DNA of 64,000 nucleotides from positions 90,222,693-90,286,692 of the forward strand of contig CM038229.1 in NCBI GenBank assembly GCA_021442155.1. The letters are read 5' to 3'. Below are positions 10,481 through 23,159 of the stretch, one piece after another; the stretch's first letter is position 1; every line of letters starts with the position of its first letter. The position numbers and the translations under genes were made by a program. The notes under the pieces were generated by a model. That model was not told where the DNA came from and ran no database searches. It saw only the letters and a list, made by a program, of their open reading frames with translations. Source of the DNA: Cymbidium sinense (Eukaryota; Streptophyta; Magnoliopsida; Asparagales; Orchidaceae).

Positions 10481-13400
10481 AACAAATTTTTTTTTTGTAA
10501 AATAAAATCAATATAAAAAAAGGGAGAAAGACAAAACTTGCTCGAGGATTTAGGACTTCACTCCAAAATGTAAGCAAAACTTCCTCACACTCAAAACCTT
10601 GATGACTTAAACAGATGGATTTGAATGAAAATGAAGAGCAATTCTATTTATAGGCGGGAAAAGATGCTCTATAGGGATTACTTAAAATAAAATAAAATAT
10701 ATAAAGGCAATTTTGCCACCCAAGTAAAGCCGAAATTTTTGAAATAACATCTTGCTAAGAATCTAAAATGGAATCGAGTTGAAGTAATATGTTAATTTCA
10801 AATTTCTTAGATTCACACATCGTACAATGAGCAGAAGGCGTTAATTAAAGATTCAATTAAACTCTTGCACATATTATAAAGATGATTAAAACTCAAATTT
10901 AATACCTCAAAAGTGTGTAAGCATTCTTAAATGACCGCATGGTCCCGACACTATCTTTGAATGCTTAAACTTAGTGTTTGAGGATGTTGAGCAGGTTGAT
11001 TCGGTTGGGTCTATGGGTGGTTAACTAATGATGTTTATTATAGCTTTCTCTGTCTGAGAAAATCTCTAAGAAGCTAATTCTCTCATTTGGGAGTATAACA
11101 ACTATCTCCTAACTCTCCAATGATAACTTGGTTGATCAAAGATATCAACTGGAGGGGTAATCATTATTATTAAAATATCTAAGATATTTATATTTAATAT
11201 CCTGAAATCTAAAATTCTCAAAATATAAATCAAGATCTGATCCTCTATTACTAAATTAACATAGTCAAGATCTAAAATAATAGATTAAATGATTTAAACA
11301 CCATGGGCCCCGACCTTATCTTTAAATTTGGTGTTGGGGATCTTCGTGGGTTGATTCCGTTTAGTCTTTCGGGTCGGTTCAAAACTTAAAATCTATTATA
11401 AGAATTTCAACTTACTAAAATATAGATGCTAATTGATTCATGTGACAATAGATCGATCCTCTATTAAAGCTAAATAGATTCGGATCTAAAGTTCTCAAAT
11501 ATATTCAATCAATTAATCTTAATCACTGTTGAATGAAGATTTCAACCAGAGAGGATACTTATCATAAAAATGTGCTTGCAATCTCAAATTGAATCAACAA
11601 ACTCAAGTATCAATGCAAATGTAAAATCAAATAAATCACCAAATTATAAATGCTAAAATAAAATTTAATTTTTAAAGAACTTAAAGCTAAAAAATCTAAT
11701 TCACCATCCCTAATTGTTTGTCGGAGGGGACAAATTAAGAAAATCCTAGCTCACAAAGGAGCTAAAGTTAAATTAAGTACACAACTATGTTTACTCTCAA
11801 ACAATCTCATGTCAGCAAGGGCATGACATGTGTCCTCTGACTGCGTGGTTTGGCCAGTAGGCTCCACATGATCTTACGACCGAGTCCTCCAGGGTGGTTG
11901 TAAATGACACCATTATATTATGGTCAGTATAGCATTATGCTCCCCAATGGCTCACATTTGAGTTATGAACCATATGGTATATTTGATTGGGCAAAAGCTC
12001 TTTGTTGTTAGCTAAGGTAAACTTAAGCTTGTCTCTTTAGACAAACACCACCTTAGGTCTAAAGGATTTCTCTGGACGTAACCCATGTGTTCCTGATAAG
12101 GATTCTTAGGTTAGGTTGGGTCGACTACCTCTCGATTAAGTAGACTAGGGACCATGACAGCCCGGGATGATGAAACCATGGGATCTAGATCGGGTGCGTC
12201 TTCGTTCCCCCAACCATCTGCTTTAAGTTAAATATAATAAATTTCATAAATTATAAATTCTAAATTTTAAACTCTACATGTTGCTATTATACGCTAGCAC
12301 TAAGCAACCTAACGACTAGCCTTAATCAAAAGTTCTCTCTTAGTATTGAGAGGGGTAATTAACTATAGGAGCTTGCGTATATAAGAAACCTGGAACCAGA
12401 TTTAAAGTCCTCACAAGATGAGGGCGAAATCTCTAGGTAGTGTATTATACTACTATTTCATCTCCGAAAATTTCACCACTTTTAAATCACTCTCTTAATC
12501 GAGAGGTGTGGCATTTTTTGAAGCCTATAGAAACATATTATTCATCTTATTAAATCCTCAAATTAGATCAAGAAATTGAGCAGAGATAGTAATGAGTTTT
12601 AAGGTCATCAATAGATATAAATGAGAGTCTATTGAATATCCAAAGACTAGACAACTCTGAATAAAAGAAATTAATTAAATATTATTTTCAAAGGATCTAA
12701 CAAGCTATTAGAATAATTTAAAATACCTTCTATATCATCGGGTCTGCAACTCTTCGTACAAGTAGATAGAAGACAATGCTAAATTAAAATTTTCATGAAT
12801 TATGAAGCTTCTTTCAATCCATAAATTAAAAAATTTTATTCTAATTATGATTTTCAAAATCAATGATTTTATTAATTAGATGAAATTATCTAAACTATAA
12901 ATACCTACATGTGCTCAGATATGAAAATTTAGAGTGCAAATTTTAATGTCTGAAAAGGCCGCGCAGGCTAAGTTGGAATTAAATAAAAATATAAAATCAA
13001 TCTCATGATTTAGAAATAAAATTATTAAATTATTAAATATACTCACATGGGTCCCGACACAACATTAAATGCTTAAACGTAGTGTTTGAGGATCTTCAGT
13101 AGCTTCTGATTGGTCTTAAGACCTAGTTAATAAAACCTTAAAATCTAATTATTAAGAATTTACTTATTAAAATATTTGAAAAGCTAATTACATTTATATA
13201 TAGATTTGATCCTCTATTATTAAATTAATAGAAATTAGATAGGATCGAAATATTAAATTAAATGATCAAACAATACACCCGATGATGGTGGTAGAGATTT
13301 CAATTGGAGGATACTTCCATCAAAGTATGATTGTAATTTCATCAAACTAACTCAAATTAAGTATCAATCCAAATATGAAATCTAATATGTCATTAAGCTA

Positions 13401-14300
13401 TAAATTTCTAAATGAAATTTAATCTAAAAACTTAAAGCTAAAAATTCAACCCACCTTCCACAATTGTTTGTCGGGTGATAAATTAAGAAAACTCTTGCTA
13501 ACAAAGGAGACAATCTCAAATCAAGTGTTATACTATGTTCACTCCCAATCAATCTCACGCCCGGTGGGGTGGCCCGTGTCCTCATTTGCGTTGACCGATT
13601 CGATATGATGTAGTTACAATCAAAGTCCTTTGATGGATGGTTGTCACCAAATAAAACTATTATATTACGATCATGATTGTAGCGTATGCTCCCAATGGCT
13701 CATCCTCGAGTTGTGAATCATAGGATATACTTGATAGGCCAAAAAAATCCTCTATCAACTAAGGTAGACTTAAGCATGTCTCTTTAGACAAACACCACCC
13801 CAGGTCTACAAAAATTTTTTGGATGACGTAACCCATGTGTTGGGTCGACTACCTCCTCTGACTAAGTAGACTAGGGATCACGATAGCCCGGGATGAACAA
13901 TGAGATATAGATTAGGCACGTCATCATTCCCCCAACCATCCGCTTTAAGTTAAGATGGTGAATTTCATAATCTTAAATTTTAAACTCCACATACTACTAT
14001 TATACACCACATTTAGTGACTTGACAACTAGCCTTAATCAAAAGTTCTCTCTATTAGAGGGGTAATTAACTATATGTGCTTGTGCTTATAGGAAACCTAG
14101 AACCATATCTAAAGTCCTCGCAAAATGAGGGTGAAATCTCTAGGTTGTGTCTTATCTACTATTCCATCTGCCTTCTGAAAATTACATTGACACTTAAATC
14201 ATATTCTCGTCAATATGAGAGGTTGGTGGCGAATTTTTGGAGCCCACATAGTCGTAAGAGGTTAGAAGGTTGTAGTTAGGTAGTAGCGAACAAGCAATCA
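10481..14300 (-). repeat. Tandem ~1.76-kb modules of an unclassified repeat family (left arm)
   Basis: Blocks repeat with landmarks at about 10940, 11305 and 13050 (each containing CCCGACA or CCCGACC followed by a ...TTAAATGCTTAAA...GTGTTTGAGGAT segment), at 11880 and 13630, and at 12410 and 14115 (CCTCACAAGATGAGGGCGAAATCT and CCTCGCAAAATGAGGG-type). The module reads on the minus strand, where one copy has a TATAAATAG box. No long reading frame exists. A further copy in the same orientation lies at 62690-64000. The modules could be LTR-like or non-autonomous retroelement pieces; the class is not established. Confidence 0.75.
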
Positions 14301-15189
14301 TGCTTTCGGTTATTAGAGGAAGGTTTGCCCATCCTCCATCAAATTTTATCAAATGTCATCTCAAATAGTGTTGACTCATAAAATCACTTACATGGTTGAT
14401 CGCATTGTTGACATATGGCACCACTAATAAAGTTGTTGCATGTAATTAATGCACATCATCATTCACAAGATTAATATATTGTATCAACATTAAAGCGATT
14501 TCATTACCTGTCATGCCTCACATTGTTATCACACATGATTAACACATGTGTCTATACAAAAAACTGATTTATATTTAAATGTCAAGATTGTACTAGAGTT
14601 TGTATTCCTTGGCCTCCTCTCCTAAAAAAAATTAATCGAACAAACCATAATAGAATCTCTTAAGGATAATATCAATGCCTCATGGCTCATATAATTTTGG
14701 TTGAAGTGTTTATTTCCTATAATTTATATCTATTATATTTTATTAATATTTTTCTAATTATAAGAAAAAAGTTTCAATTGAATCTATCATCATATATTAA
14801 TATAATTATTTCAAGTGAATTAAGCCTCATGATTTTTCTTCTTTTCAAAGTTCAAATAAAAAACATATGTATTTGTTCTAATCTTTTCTTACTTGTGCAT
14901 GTATTAAATCTTCATACAAAGTTGAGATATTAAATAATTTTTCTCTAATGTCGTGAACACTCTTGTACACCAACAAATCATATATTGACAATACTTACCT
15001 AATTGAGCAATAATCACACAATATTAAAAATTTGATTAAATATAATTTTATGACTTTTTAAAACTTTACTTAAATAACATTTATGTTTATGCCTTTGTAT
15101 TTTGCTCTTAATGTTGACCATGCATGCGTCATGAGTCGAGTCACAAGACAAAGTCGATCGACTTTGAATACCGATGTGCAAATCGAGGT
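14301..15189. other. AT-rich intergenic DNA
   Basis: No recognisable gene. Sequence is nearly identical to the reverse complement of 33860-34750, which makes this one of the best-conserved stretches between the arms. Confidence 0.7.
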
Positions 15190-15480
15190 TGAAATACATG
15201 GGGCGTCATCAAAACTAGTGATCTCCAATTGATAAATGGACTTCATCATCGCTCAAAATTAATGTCAATTTACATATTGCACAATTCGACGGTTGATCGA
15301 TTAAAAAAGGCATTTGAAGCACCTACATGCATATCAAGGGAAGTCACGCAATGCCCAAATGATCTCTGTTCATGAAATTAATTATGTCGTTAGCATCAAA
15401 ATATCAAAACCTGTCAAACAAGACTGTCTGCACTCAATTCGGATGAGTTTGCTCGAGTATCGAGCGAACGGGAGTGACGA
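15190..15480 (-). repeat. Dispersed ~314-bp repeat, single copy (left arm)
   Basis: In reverse complement this resembles the two adjacent copies at 25180-25800 and the right-arm copy at 33590-33870: CAATTGAG near one end, a ...TGATCAATTTCATGAA... core and a GATTGGAGATC-type end. Non-coding. Confidence 0.55.
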
Positions 15481-15724
15481 CACACAATTTTAAATTAAAT
15501 GATGTCCAATTTATCGTCGAATTGAATAAAATGACATCCGATCATGAAACGGACTACGTTATTGCATCTAGAACGTTGAAATTACCTATAATAGACATCC
15601 AATTTGACTAAAGTTATCACACTTAAAATTTCATCGAAGTTAGCACATATTTTGAGATAAATCTATATGATTATCTCTTAATCACATCCAGTCAATGCTT
15701 TAAAACTCGCAGCCACCCACTTCC

Positions 15725-16225
15725 ATGCTTTTGATTCAATCAATTATAGGCCACCACATCATCCGTTCCTTATCACCTTATCTTATCCACAGCGGTGAAC
15801 AAAAAAAAAAAAAATTGCGACCCCTTTTCCTCTGCAATGAAAGCCTCCCAATCCTCCCTCTTTGGTTCTCGAGCTGCAGATACTTGAGATTGCCTTTCTC
15901 CCTTGTGATCGAACCGGACTCTTTATCTGTCTCCTCCTTCAAGCCAAGGAATGCTGTCTCTCCCTCCCACATGTTTTGCACGGTCGAAGCCATCAGCGGC
16001 TAGCCGGGATTGAAATCATCTATCATCATTCTTTGCTTCAAGCCAAAGAGCTCTCCATCCCATCCATTTCATATGTTAGTTCTTGCTACAAGAACCAACC
16101 CCATGCCCTGTCAGTCACGATTACAAGTGAGCGTGCGGATCTCCTCTTCTTCTTCTTTTTTGAATCAACCGGGATCCTCGCATTCTGTCTCCGCTTTTAG
16201 TTTAGGAGAGAAATAGAATGGAGTC
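15725..16225 (+). pseudogene. 5' end of an unrecognised gene, cut by a gypsy insertion (left copy)
   Basis: Two CTTATC boxes (complement of GATAAG) lie upstream, around 15770-15785. An ATG near 15837 starts a Ser-rich, acid-poor frame that could be a chloroplast transit peptide. The frame is broken in this copy but stays open in the right copy. I do not recognise the protein. The gypsy element is inserted directly downstream, flanked here by GAGTC (16221-16225), the complement of its target duplication. Confidence 0.35.
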
Positions 16226-16621
16226 TCATAAGGACACGTAGCCTTATCGAGATGCGCTTCCTCGAGAAGAGGCGAGAGAAATATCGAGGATATGGCCTTT
16301 CGAGTGGCCAGACTCCAGAAGCAGAAAAGAAGAAGAAATTTCGGAAGGAAAGAAGAGAAGAAGAACTGCCAGGAAAAAATCCCCTTCTTATTGTGTTCTA
16401 CATGTTTATTTATATGAATTCCTTCTGATTCTTGGTTTCTTGCTTTAGCTATATGTTTTCTTTCTAACAGTTATTTAGTATTTCTTGATTTTCTTTATAG
16501 AAATAGTTCCTCAGTTTTGTTTGTTGGATACTGCCACTTGTGCTTGGTTCAAAGTCTTTTAGCCATGTTGGTTTTAGTTCTCTTTTTTTGTTACTATTTG
16601 ATGTAATATCAGTACACATCA
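16226..16621 (-). repeat. LTR of the small gypsy element (left copy)
   Basis: Complement of an LTR starting TGATGTGTACTGATATTACA (at 16621 on the minus strand) and ending ...CCTTATGA. Aligns along its length with 32417-32822. Confidence 0.88.
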
Positions 16622-16639
16622 TTACCCCTTCCCCAAAAT

Positions 16640-17125
16640 GACCTTGCCCTCAAGGTAAGTTAGATAAGCTCTTTGAAATTCTCGAGAGGTGTCCAAGATC
16701 GTCCTTTGCTAATACCCCATTCCATTGCACTAAGATTTCTTTATGGGTCTATCTTCTGTAATACCGTTCTTTCATCTAGAATATTAATTGGCTCAACTAA
16801 TGGTTGGCCTTCAATAAACTGTGTTGGAAGTGTTGCTGGGTGTATGTTAGAGTCTTGCCGAAACTATTTAAAGCGAGATATTAATTGTGAATTTTCTTTT
16901 CTAGAAGCTCTAGTTTATAAGCCACTGATCCCACCTTTTGTATGATTTTAAAAGGGCCATAATATTGCCTTTGCAGTTTTGTATACGGGTAATTTGTTAC
17001 TGAAGTTTGTCTGTATGGTTGTAGTTTAACAAGGACTAGATCATTCACTTGAAATTGCAATTCTTTTCTTTTCTTGTTAGCCATTTATTGCATTTTGGGC
17101 TTCTTGTAAATTCTCTTTGAGTTGT
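16640..17125 (-). pseudogene. Gypsy integrase C-terminal domain remnant
   Basis: The frame contains FQVNDLVLVKLQPYRQTSV, then YYGPFKIIQKVGSVAYKLEL and a shifted IHN...SRFK segment. This is the conserved C-terminal region of integrases from Reina/Tekay-type gypsy elements, which leads towards a chromodomain-like tail. Stops near the end and truncation at the gap mark it as dead. Confidence 0.82.
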
Positions 17126-17225
17126 NNNNNNNNNNNNNNNNNNNNNNNNNNNNNNNNNNNNNNNNNNNNNNNNNNNNNNNNNNNNNNNNNNNNNNNNNNN
17201 NNNNNNNNNNNNNNNNNNNNNNNNN
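17126..17225. other. Assembly gap (100 N)
   Basis: A run of exactly 100 N, the usual placeholder for a gap of unknown size. It cuts a gypsy retrotransposon about 900 bp from its 3' end in the left arm. Sequence on the far side (17226 onward) is unrelated to that element, so at least about 4.3 kb of the element is missing or was never there. Confidence 0.99.
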
Positions 17226-18180
17226 AAAATCAAAAGAATTGGCTTCATCGACGATGTTCTTCCCCGATTTGCGGCGCAGCAGAAACGGGATGGCTAAAGT
17301 GAGGGGTGCAACGCCATCGAAAGAAGAATTTGCCTATTGACGATGTTCTTCCCCAATTTGCGGCGCAGCAAAAACATGACACTAAAGTTTAGGGTGCGAT
17401 GTCGGAATCGAAGAAGAATTCATCTCGACGATGTTCTTCCCGACGGCGATGACGCAATGAACGGACGCTAAAGCGAGGGTGGACACCAAAATTGAAAGAA
17501 GAATTCACGACGATTGTTCTCGATTTGCTATGCGAATGGGACGATAAAAGCGGGGTATAACGAAAAAATCGAATGTTACCGACGATGTTCTTCCCGACGG
17601 CGGTTTAAAATGGTGAAATTTGATGCTGCTCATGGGAAGGATTGCGTAACGCCGATCAGGGTTGGATTGAGAACGGCCAAAACAAAGGTCAGGGTTAGTT
17701 ACAATGGGCCAAGGGTTTGAAGGGTCAAGGACCGCTATCGCAGATTGGGTCGAGGAAGGAGCCGGCCTTACAATTTTATGGACCAGAGGAAGGTGCTATG
17801 GGCCCTTGGGAGGAAAGAGGCTCGGATGGAGGAATTGAGCTTGGGGCTCTCATCCGAATGGTGAAAGGCAAATTACGGCCTGGAGGGTCTGAATCAAATA
17901 GGTCTCACGGGCGGACGAACGCGGAAGACGGCCGCGCTAATAGTGCAAAGAATTGGTGTTGTTTGGCCGGAGGAACGCGCCTACCGTGGTACCGACGCGA
18001 TGGTCCAGGAAGGAGGAACCTGGTCGCCCGGTCGCTGAGCTGCCGTCACGGAGCGAAAGCGGCTCGGGTCGATGTGGTGGGTCAACGCGGGTCGCGGTGT
18101 GGCCGCGGAGTGCGCGAGGTTGGTGGGGTTTGGCTCGTCACGGGCAACGAGGGCTGTGCCGACAAATAGGGCGGATGGGA
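17226..18180. other. GC-rich block beside the gap, no gene identified
   Basis: Markedly more GC-rich than the rest of the window. It begins with an ~85-bp tandem repeat and continues with G-rich sequence in which a 150-codon frame is open (17717-18169). That frame has low-complexity Gly/Arg-rich content and no family resemblance, and in GC-rich DNA open frames arise by chance. I see no counterpart elsewhere in the window. Confidence 0.45.
17249..17600 (+). repeat. Five-copy ~85-bp tandem repeat
   Basis: CGACGATGTTCTTCC (or a one-base variant) occurs at 17249, 17337, 17426, 17508 and 17579. Each is followed by a GCG-containing segment and GAAGAAGAATT before the next. Spacing is 72-90 bp. Confidence 0.85.
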
Positions 18181-18579
18181 GAAAATATTACGTCCGAGTC
18201 CGCATAGTTTACGCCGACTAATCCACCGATGATGCGCGTCCCTAAGAGAAGAAGATAACGATGACACAATAACATAACCACTGCAGACATTTCCGTCCGA
18301 CCCGCCTGCCTCATTCAAAAGAGAAGAAGAACGAGAAACATTACCGACGCTCGACCCCTTCACGTAACGTAGCTTTCTTCGACGAAGGATTTTTTCTCGC
18401 CTAAATTCCCGCTCGACGGCCACGTCCCTTTTTCGATATAGAAATCAAAAATTGAGCAGTAGGTGACTACATGAGGTATTTACACATGCATTCCAACTTT
18501 AATGAATTTAGGTTTACTGCTCTTTCACCGCCAAAGGAAAGATATTTTTTATATGTTATTTTCATTCTATGCATTCTGA

Positions 18580-21055
18580 GGGGTACATAACATTTTATTT
18601 TTTTCCAGCTTTTATTTTTGAGATTATATTCATTATATTCAAATGTAAATAATTTGATCGCTTGATGGTTTCTGGGGTTTAGCATCTGATCAGGTACCTC
18701 TTTGAGGGTACATATCATTTTGACCTTTTTTTCCCAATTTATTTTGCCAACTTTATGATTATATTTAGATGGATACAAAGGAAGCATTTGTGATGATTTC
18801 TGGGTATTATTTCAGACTGTACCTCTTTGGAGGGTACGATCATTTTGACCTTTTTTTCCAGCTTTATTTTGCTTATTACTTATGATTATGTTTAAGACAT
18901 CTCAATGAAGCATTGATGGAAGTTTGAATGGTTCGGTGGTATTCTGTACTCAGATATGTACCTCTTTGAGGACAGATTATTTTGACCTTTTTTTCCCAAT
19001 TTATTTTGCCAACTTCTTATGATTATGTTTAGATGGATGGGCAAAGGAAGCATTTTGAGGCTTGATGATTTCGGGGTTTTTCATCTCAGACTACCTCTTT
19101 GAGGGTACAGATCATTTTTACCTTTTTTTCCCGCTTTATTTTGCTTATTACTTATGATTATGTTTAAGACATCTCAATGGAAGCATTGATGGCGCTTGAA
19201 TGGTTTCGGTATTTTGCATCATAGATTGTACCTCTCTTTGAGAGGTGATTATTTTGACCTTTTTTTCCCAATTTATTTTGCCAACTTCTTATGATTATGT
19301 TTAGATGGATCAAAGCATTTGAGGCGCTTGATGGTTTCTGGGGTTTATATTTGTAGATTTCAGGTACCTCTTTGAGGGTACAGATCATTTTGACCTTTTT
19401 TTCTCCAATTTATTTTGCCATTCTTATGATTATGTTTAGACATTCAAATGGAAGCATTTTGAGGCGCTTGATGGTTTATGGGGTTTAGATTCAGTACTGT
19501 ACCTCTTTGGAGGGTACAGATTATTTTTGACCTTTTTTCCCAGTTTATTTTGCCTATTTCTTATGATTATGTTTAAGACATTCCAAAGGAAGCATTTTGA
19601 TTTTGATGGTTTTTTTATTCATCAGACTGTGGTACCTCTTTGAGGGTTACCATTTTTTTTCTCCAATTTATTTTTTATTACTTATGATTATGTTTAAGAC
19701 ATCTCAATGGAAGCATTTTGAGGTAGTTTTGATGGTTTATGGGTTTATCATAGACTGTGGTACCTCTTTGAGGGTACGATTATTTTTGACCTTTTTTCCC
19801 AATTTATTTTGCCAACTTCTTATGATTATGTTTAAGACATTCCAAAGGAAGCATTTGAGATTGTTTGTGTTTTTTCATCTCAGACTGCACTCCTTGGGTA
19901 CGATCATTTTGACCTTTTTTTTTCCTATTTTTATTTTGCCAACTTTATGATTATAACATCTCAATGGAAGCATTTGATGAGCTTTGATGGTTTCGGTGGT
20001 ATTTTATCAGATCTGTGTACCTCTTTGAGGGTACGATTATTTTGACCTTTTTTTCCAATTTATTTTGCTTTCTTATGATTATGTTTAAGACATCTCAATG
20101 GAAGCATTTGAGATTGTTTGAGGTTTGTCGGTGGTATTTTGTATCAGATTGTACCTCTTTGGAGGGTACAGATCATTTTGACCTTTTTTCTCGCTTTATT
20201 TTGCCAACTTCTTATGATTATGTCTGGGCATCTCAATGGAAGCATTTGATGCTTGATGGTTTCGGATGGTATTTTGCATCAGTCTGGTACCTCTTGGAGG
20301 GTACGTGATCGATTTTGACCTTTTTTTGTAGTTTATTTTGCTTACTTCTTATGATTATGTTTAAGACATCTCAATGGAAGCATTTGGAGATTGTTTGAGG
20401 TTTGGGTGGTATTTTGCATCAGATTGTTCTTTGAGGGTACGATCATTTTGACCTTTTTTCCCGCTTTATTTTGCCAACTTCTTATGATTATGTCTAGGCA
20501 TCTCACATTTGATGGTAGCTTTGGATAGTTGATGGTATTTTATTCAGTCAGGTTTCTTTGAGGGTGATCGATTTTGACCTTTTTTTGCAATTTATTTTGC
20601 TTACTTTATGATTATGTTTAAGACATCTCAATGGAAGCATTTGGAGATTGTTTGAGGTTTGTGGTGGTATTCATTGTACATTTTTTTTTGACCTTTTCTC
20701 AATTTATATTATGCATCTCAATGGAAGCATTTGATGGCGCTTTGATGTGGTATATCAGAATAGGTACCTTTTTGAGGGTTATTATTTTGACCTTTTTGTA
20801 TTTATTACTTCTTGATTATGTTTAAGACATCTCAATGGAAGTATTTGGAGATTGTTTGAGGTTTGTGGGTGGTATTTTCAGACATACTGTACCTTTGAGG
20901 GTACATCATTTTTACACCTTTTTTTCGCTTTATTTTGCCAACTTCTTATGATTATGTCTGCATCTCAATGGAAGCATTTGATGGCGCTTGATGGTTTCGG
21001 GTGGTATTTTGCATCTCATGGTATCTCTTTGAGGGTACAATCATTTTGACTATCG
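18580..21055 (+). repeat. Left array of the ~135-bp repeat (about 19 units)
   Basis: Each unit has GTACCTCTTTGAGGGTAC, then ATCATTTTGACC, a T run, TTTATTTTGCC, TTATGATTATGTTTAAGACA, TCAATGGAAGCATTTGATG and GGTATTTTGCATC. Units start near 18690, 18820, 18958, 19091, 19228, 19368, 19498, 19632, 19762, 19888, 20018, 20151, 20287 and so on to 21024. Variation is mostly short deletions at the CTGG, CTCAG and GACTGTGG positions. The reading frames seen across it are repeat artefacts. Confidence 0.92.
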
Positions 21056-21065
21056 ACTTTTCTTT

Positions 21066-21360
21066 TTGAAGTTTATCATGTCTGGGAAAAGGATAACTTC
21101 GAGGTGCAGGCCTACCACTATAAGAAATGTGTTCGATAATATTACAGCATGCTTTACTGATGAAGCCACTGACATTTTAAAGAGGCTTCATCTCCATCAA
21201 TTCATTAGACTCCATGGAATTAAGCAAGACTCAGTTGCCATTACATCGATCCTGTCTTGATGGGACATAGAAAGCAAGCTTTCTGGTGGGCGCATTCCTT
21301 TCACCCCGATGAAGTTGCATTGATGATAGGGATGTCAAACGAGGAGAAGGTTTTATGGTA
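21066..21360 (+). pseudogene. Plant mobile domain (PMD) remnant
   Basis: The frame opens with ATG directly after the left array and includes LHLHQFIRLHGIKQDSVAIT and SILS. After a stop/frameshift near 21257, another frame continues QAFWWAHSFHPDEVALMIGM. The order (hydrophobic helix, then W-D, then the ...F...DEVALMIGM segment) matches the start of the plant mobile domain found in MAIN/MAIL proteins and in transposon-encoded relatives. Only the first third of the domain is recognisable, and it ends at a stop near 21360. It is probably the passenger or former coding part of the foldback element. Confidence 0.55.
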
Positions 21361-22432
21361 GAAATCTCGTATTCGCCATCTGACTACAAGAATCACTGAG
21401 AATTTAGATGGCTGTTGCAAAGACAGCTTGTGCAGCTTGTATATACATTTTCTTCACAAATCTATTTTTTGTATATCACAATTATAGGGTGGCATCAAAT
21501 TGATTGCTTACACGATGATATAGATAAATTTGTTGAATACAACAAGTGCCATTTGGGACTTTCTAGTTTCTAATTTGATGTTATCATCAAAGATTCGTAA
21601 TCTACTGTTTGCTACATGAGTGCTTTCACTCTTGATGATGTATTTATATCTCCATGTAATTTAATGTCTTGAAGTTTACTTAAAATATCCATCAGATATA
21701 GCACATAAGCATCATAGCCATCTCAATAAAGCCATATGCCGCGATGGGCTAGAGTTTCCAAAAATGCTTTCACCGGTTTGGGAGGACGGATATATAATAA
21801 TATCACTTAGTTCATATAAGAATGTATTTATTTATGTTGTATGTCTTCAAAATTTTTATCCATTTACCATTTTCATTCGAGGACATTAAGAGATACTCCT
21901 TGTTTAACATACACATAGATAGTATTTTAAGTCATAGTGCAGAAACTTATGTCTCTCCTATATTCTGTATTTAATTTACACATCGACTTTGGAGAGGATA
22001 CTTATTTCAAGTGACAAAGAGACAAAGACGCCTTCCATGCAACAATACGAGAGGATGGATCTTGATTGTATTCCCTATCGAGGATGTTTTCCATTCCCAC
22101 CACCCCAAATGTGGGAGGTTCTATGGGTCACCAGAACTTTCACCAGGAGCTTCTCAGGATACCCATGGGAGGCTACCACGAGCCCCAAGGTACCGCACAA
22201 CCCATAAGATATTCTTCCATTGTAAGAACTATTTTCGATCAAATTACTTCTAACTATTTTTTCTCGTCCGAGATTTGTCCGCTATTCGATCAAATTACTT
22301 GTGCTTTTGTGACATCCGTGAAATGGCCAATCCACATAGTGGATACCCAAGAAAATGCAGGGAATGTTTGTTTGTACATGGGTGAATCGCTTGAGGAGCC
22401 ACCGATTGGCCAAAGTGAATATATTTAATGAA
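21361..22432 (+). pseudogene. Possible downstream exons of the PMD gene, heavily decayed
   Basis: A 120-codon frame (22066-22428) and an overlapping Pro-rich frame (21989-22207, with FPFPPPQM) are the only open stretches. I recognise no domain. Position and strand suggest they belonged to the same gene as the PMD fragment, but this is inference. The 21380-21980 interval shows no coding signal. Confidence 0.3.
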
Positions 22433-23159
22433 GTCCCACGCACCCGTGGGACTTATCCAAAGTGAGAACAATAAGGATAGATTTTATTTAATGCATTCTT
22501 GGTTGAAGACCATTTGTGAAGTGCATGGAATGATATTTTACTAACTCCTTCTCAACAAGTTTGATTTCAATATATTTTACCTGGTATTTTGAGATACCAA
22601 TGAAATCCATTTAAAATCATATGGTGATGATCATTTTGTTATGAGTAGAATGCATAAAGATGTTGTTATAAATAAATGTTAGCCAGAAAAATAAAATTAA
22701 TGCACAAAATTAAATTAGATTGGCCATTGGGATTATCTGCAAAAAAAATAAAATTAGTAAATTTTGAATGAATGATATTCTTACGCTAATTTTTTAGCAT
22801 GAAAAATTATCATAGTTAAGTGAAAAAAATGATTATTTGATATGTTAGCTATTTTTTTTATGTAAAGGCTTGAAAAAATTATCATTATTTTTTGCTCATG
22901 GTGAAAGGTGAGAATATTATGAACTTCATAACTTTCTATTTATTTATGCTAACTTTGAATTTCATATAACTTTCCATGATAACTTTAACATTTAATTATA
23001 TAATAATTATTTTCAATTATTAAATTTATAAAAATAATAGATTAAGATGGTTTTTTTAAATTTAATAAATTTTATAAAATATAAAGAGGTAATGAGTAAA
23101 TGAAAATAAAACCAAAATTAAATTTTAATTAAATTAATCTAAGAAGTTTAAAAATAAAC
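22433..23159. other. AT-rich interior of the foldback element
   Basis: About 730 bp of A/T-rich DNA. No gene, repeat array or motif seen. Confidence 0.6.

Larger units (their letters stand above)
562..17125 (+). repeat. Left arm of a ~59-kb imperfect inverted repeat
   Basis: The sequence from about 562 to the assembly gap matches, in reverse complement and in the same order, 31909-59672. Anchor pairs read by eye: 562 with 59672, the UTP5-like fragment 2235-2640 with 57858-58210, the CT-rich block 4600-5291 with 44880-45495, the PIF element 5295-9720 with 39492-44874, the (TA)n tract 10183-10243 with 38909-39034, and the gypsy remnant 16226-17125 with 31909-32822. Similarity is very high in AT-rich stretches (14700-14900 looks almost identical to 34100-34300) and interrupted by many short indels elsewhere. 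The left arm lacks the 10.2-kb Retand insertion and about 0.8-0.9 kb of the PIF element. It may be a true inverted duplication or a misplaced alternative haplotype. Confidence 0.93.
16226..17125 (-). mobile_element. 3' end of the small Ty3/Gypsy element (left copy, cut by gap)
   Basis: On the minus strand this comprises one LTR (16226-16621), the purine tract beside it, and the C-terminal end of integrase. It matches 31909-32822 of the complete element, at the same insertion site and with the same GACTC/GAGTC flank. The rest of the element is missing at the assembly gap. Confidence 0.9.

Noticed and set aside
17717..18169. 150-codon open frame in the GC-rich block
   Set aside because: Gly/Arg-rich low-complexity product, other frames are open at the same place, no recognisable domain. 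Expected by chance at this base composition.
18580..21055. Regularly spaced repeats resembling a CRISPR array
   Set aside because: Units are head-to-tail copies with no unique spacers, in a plant nuclear sequence. This is a tandem array.
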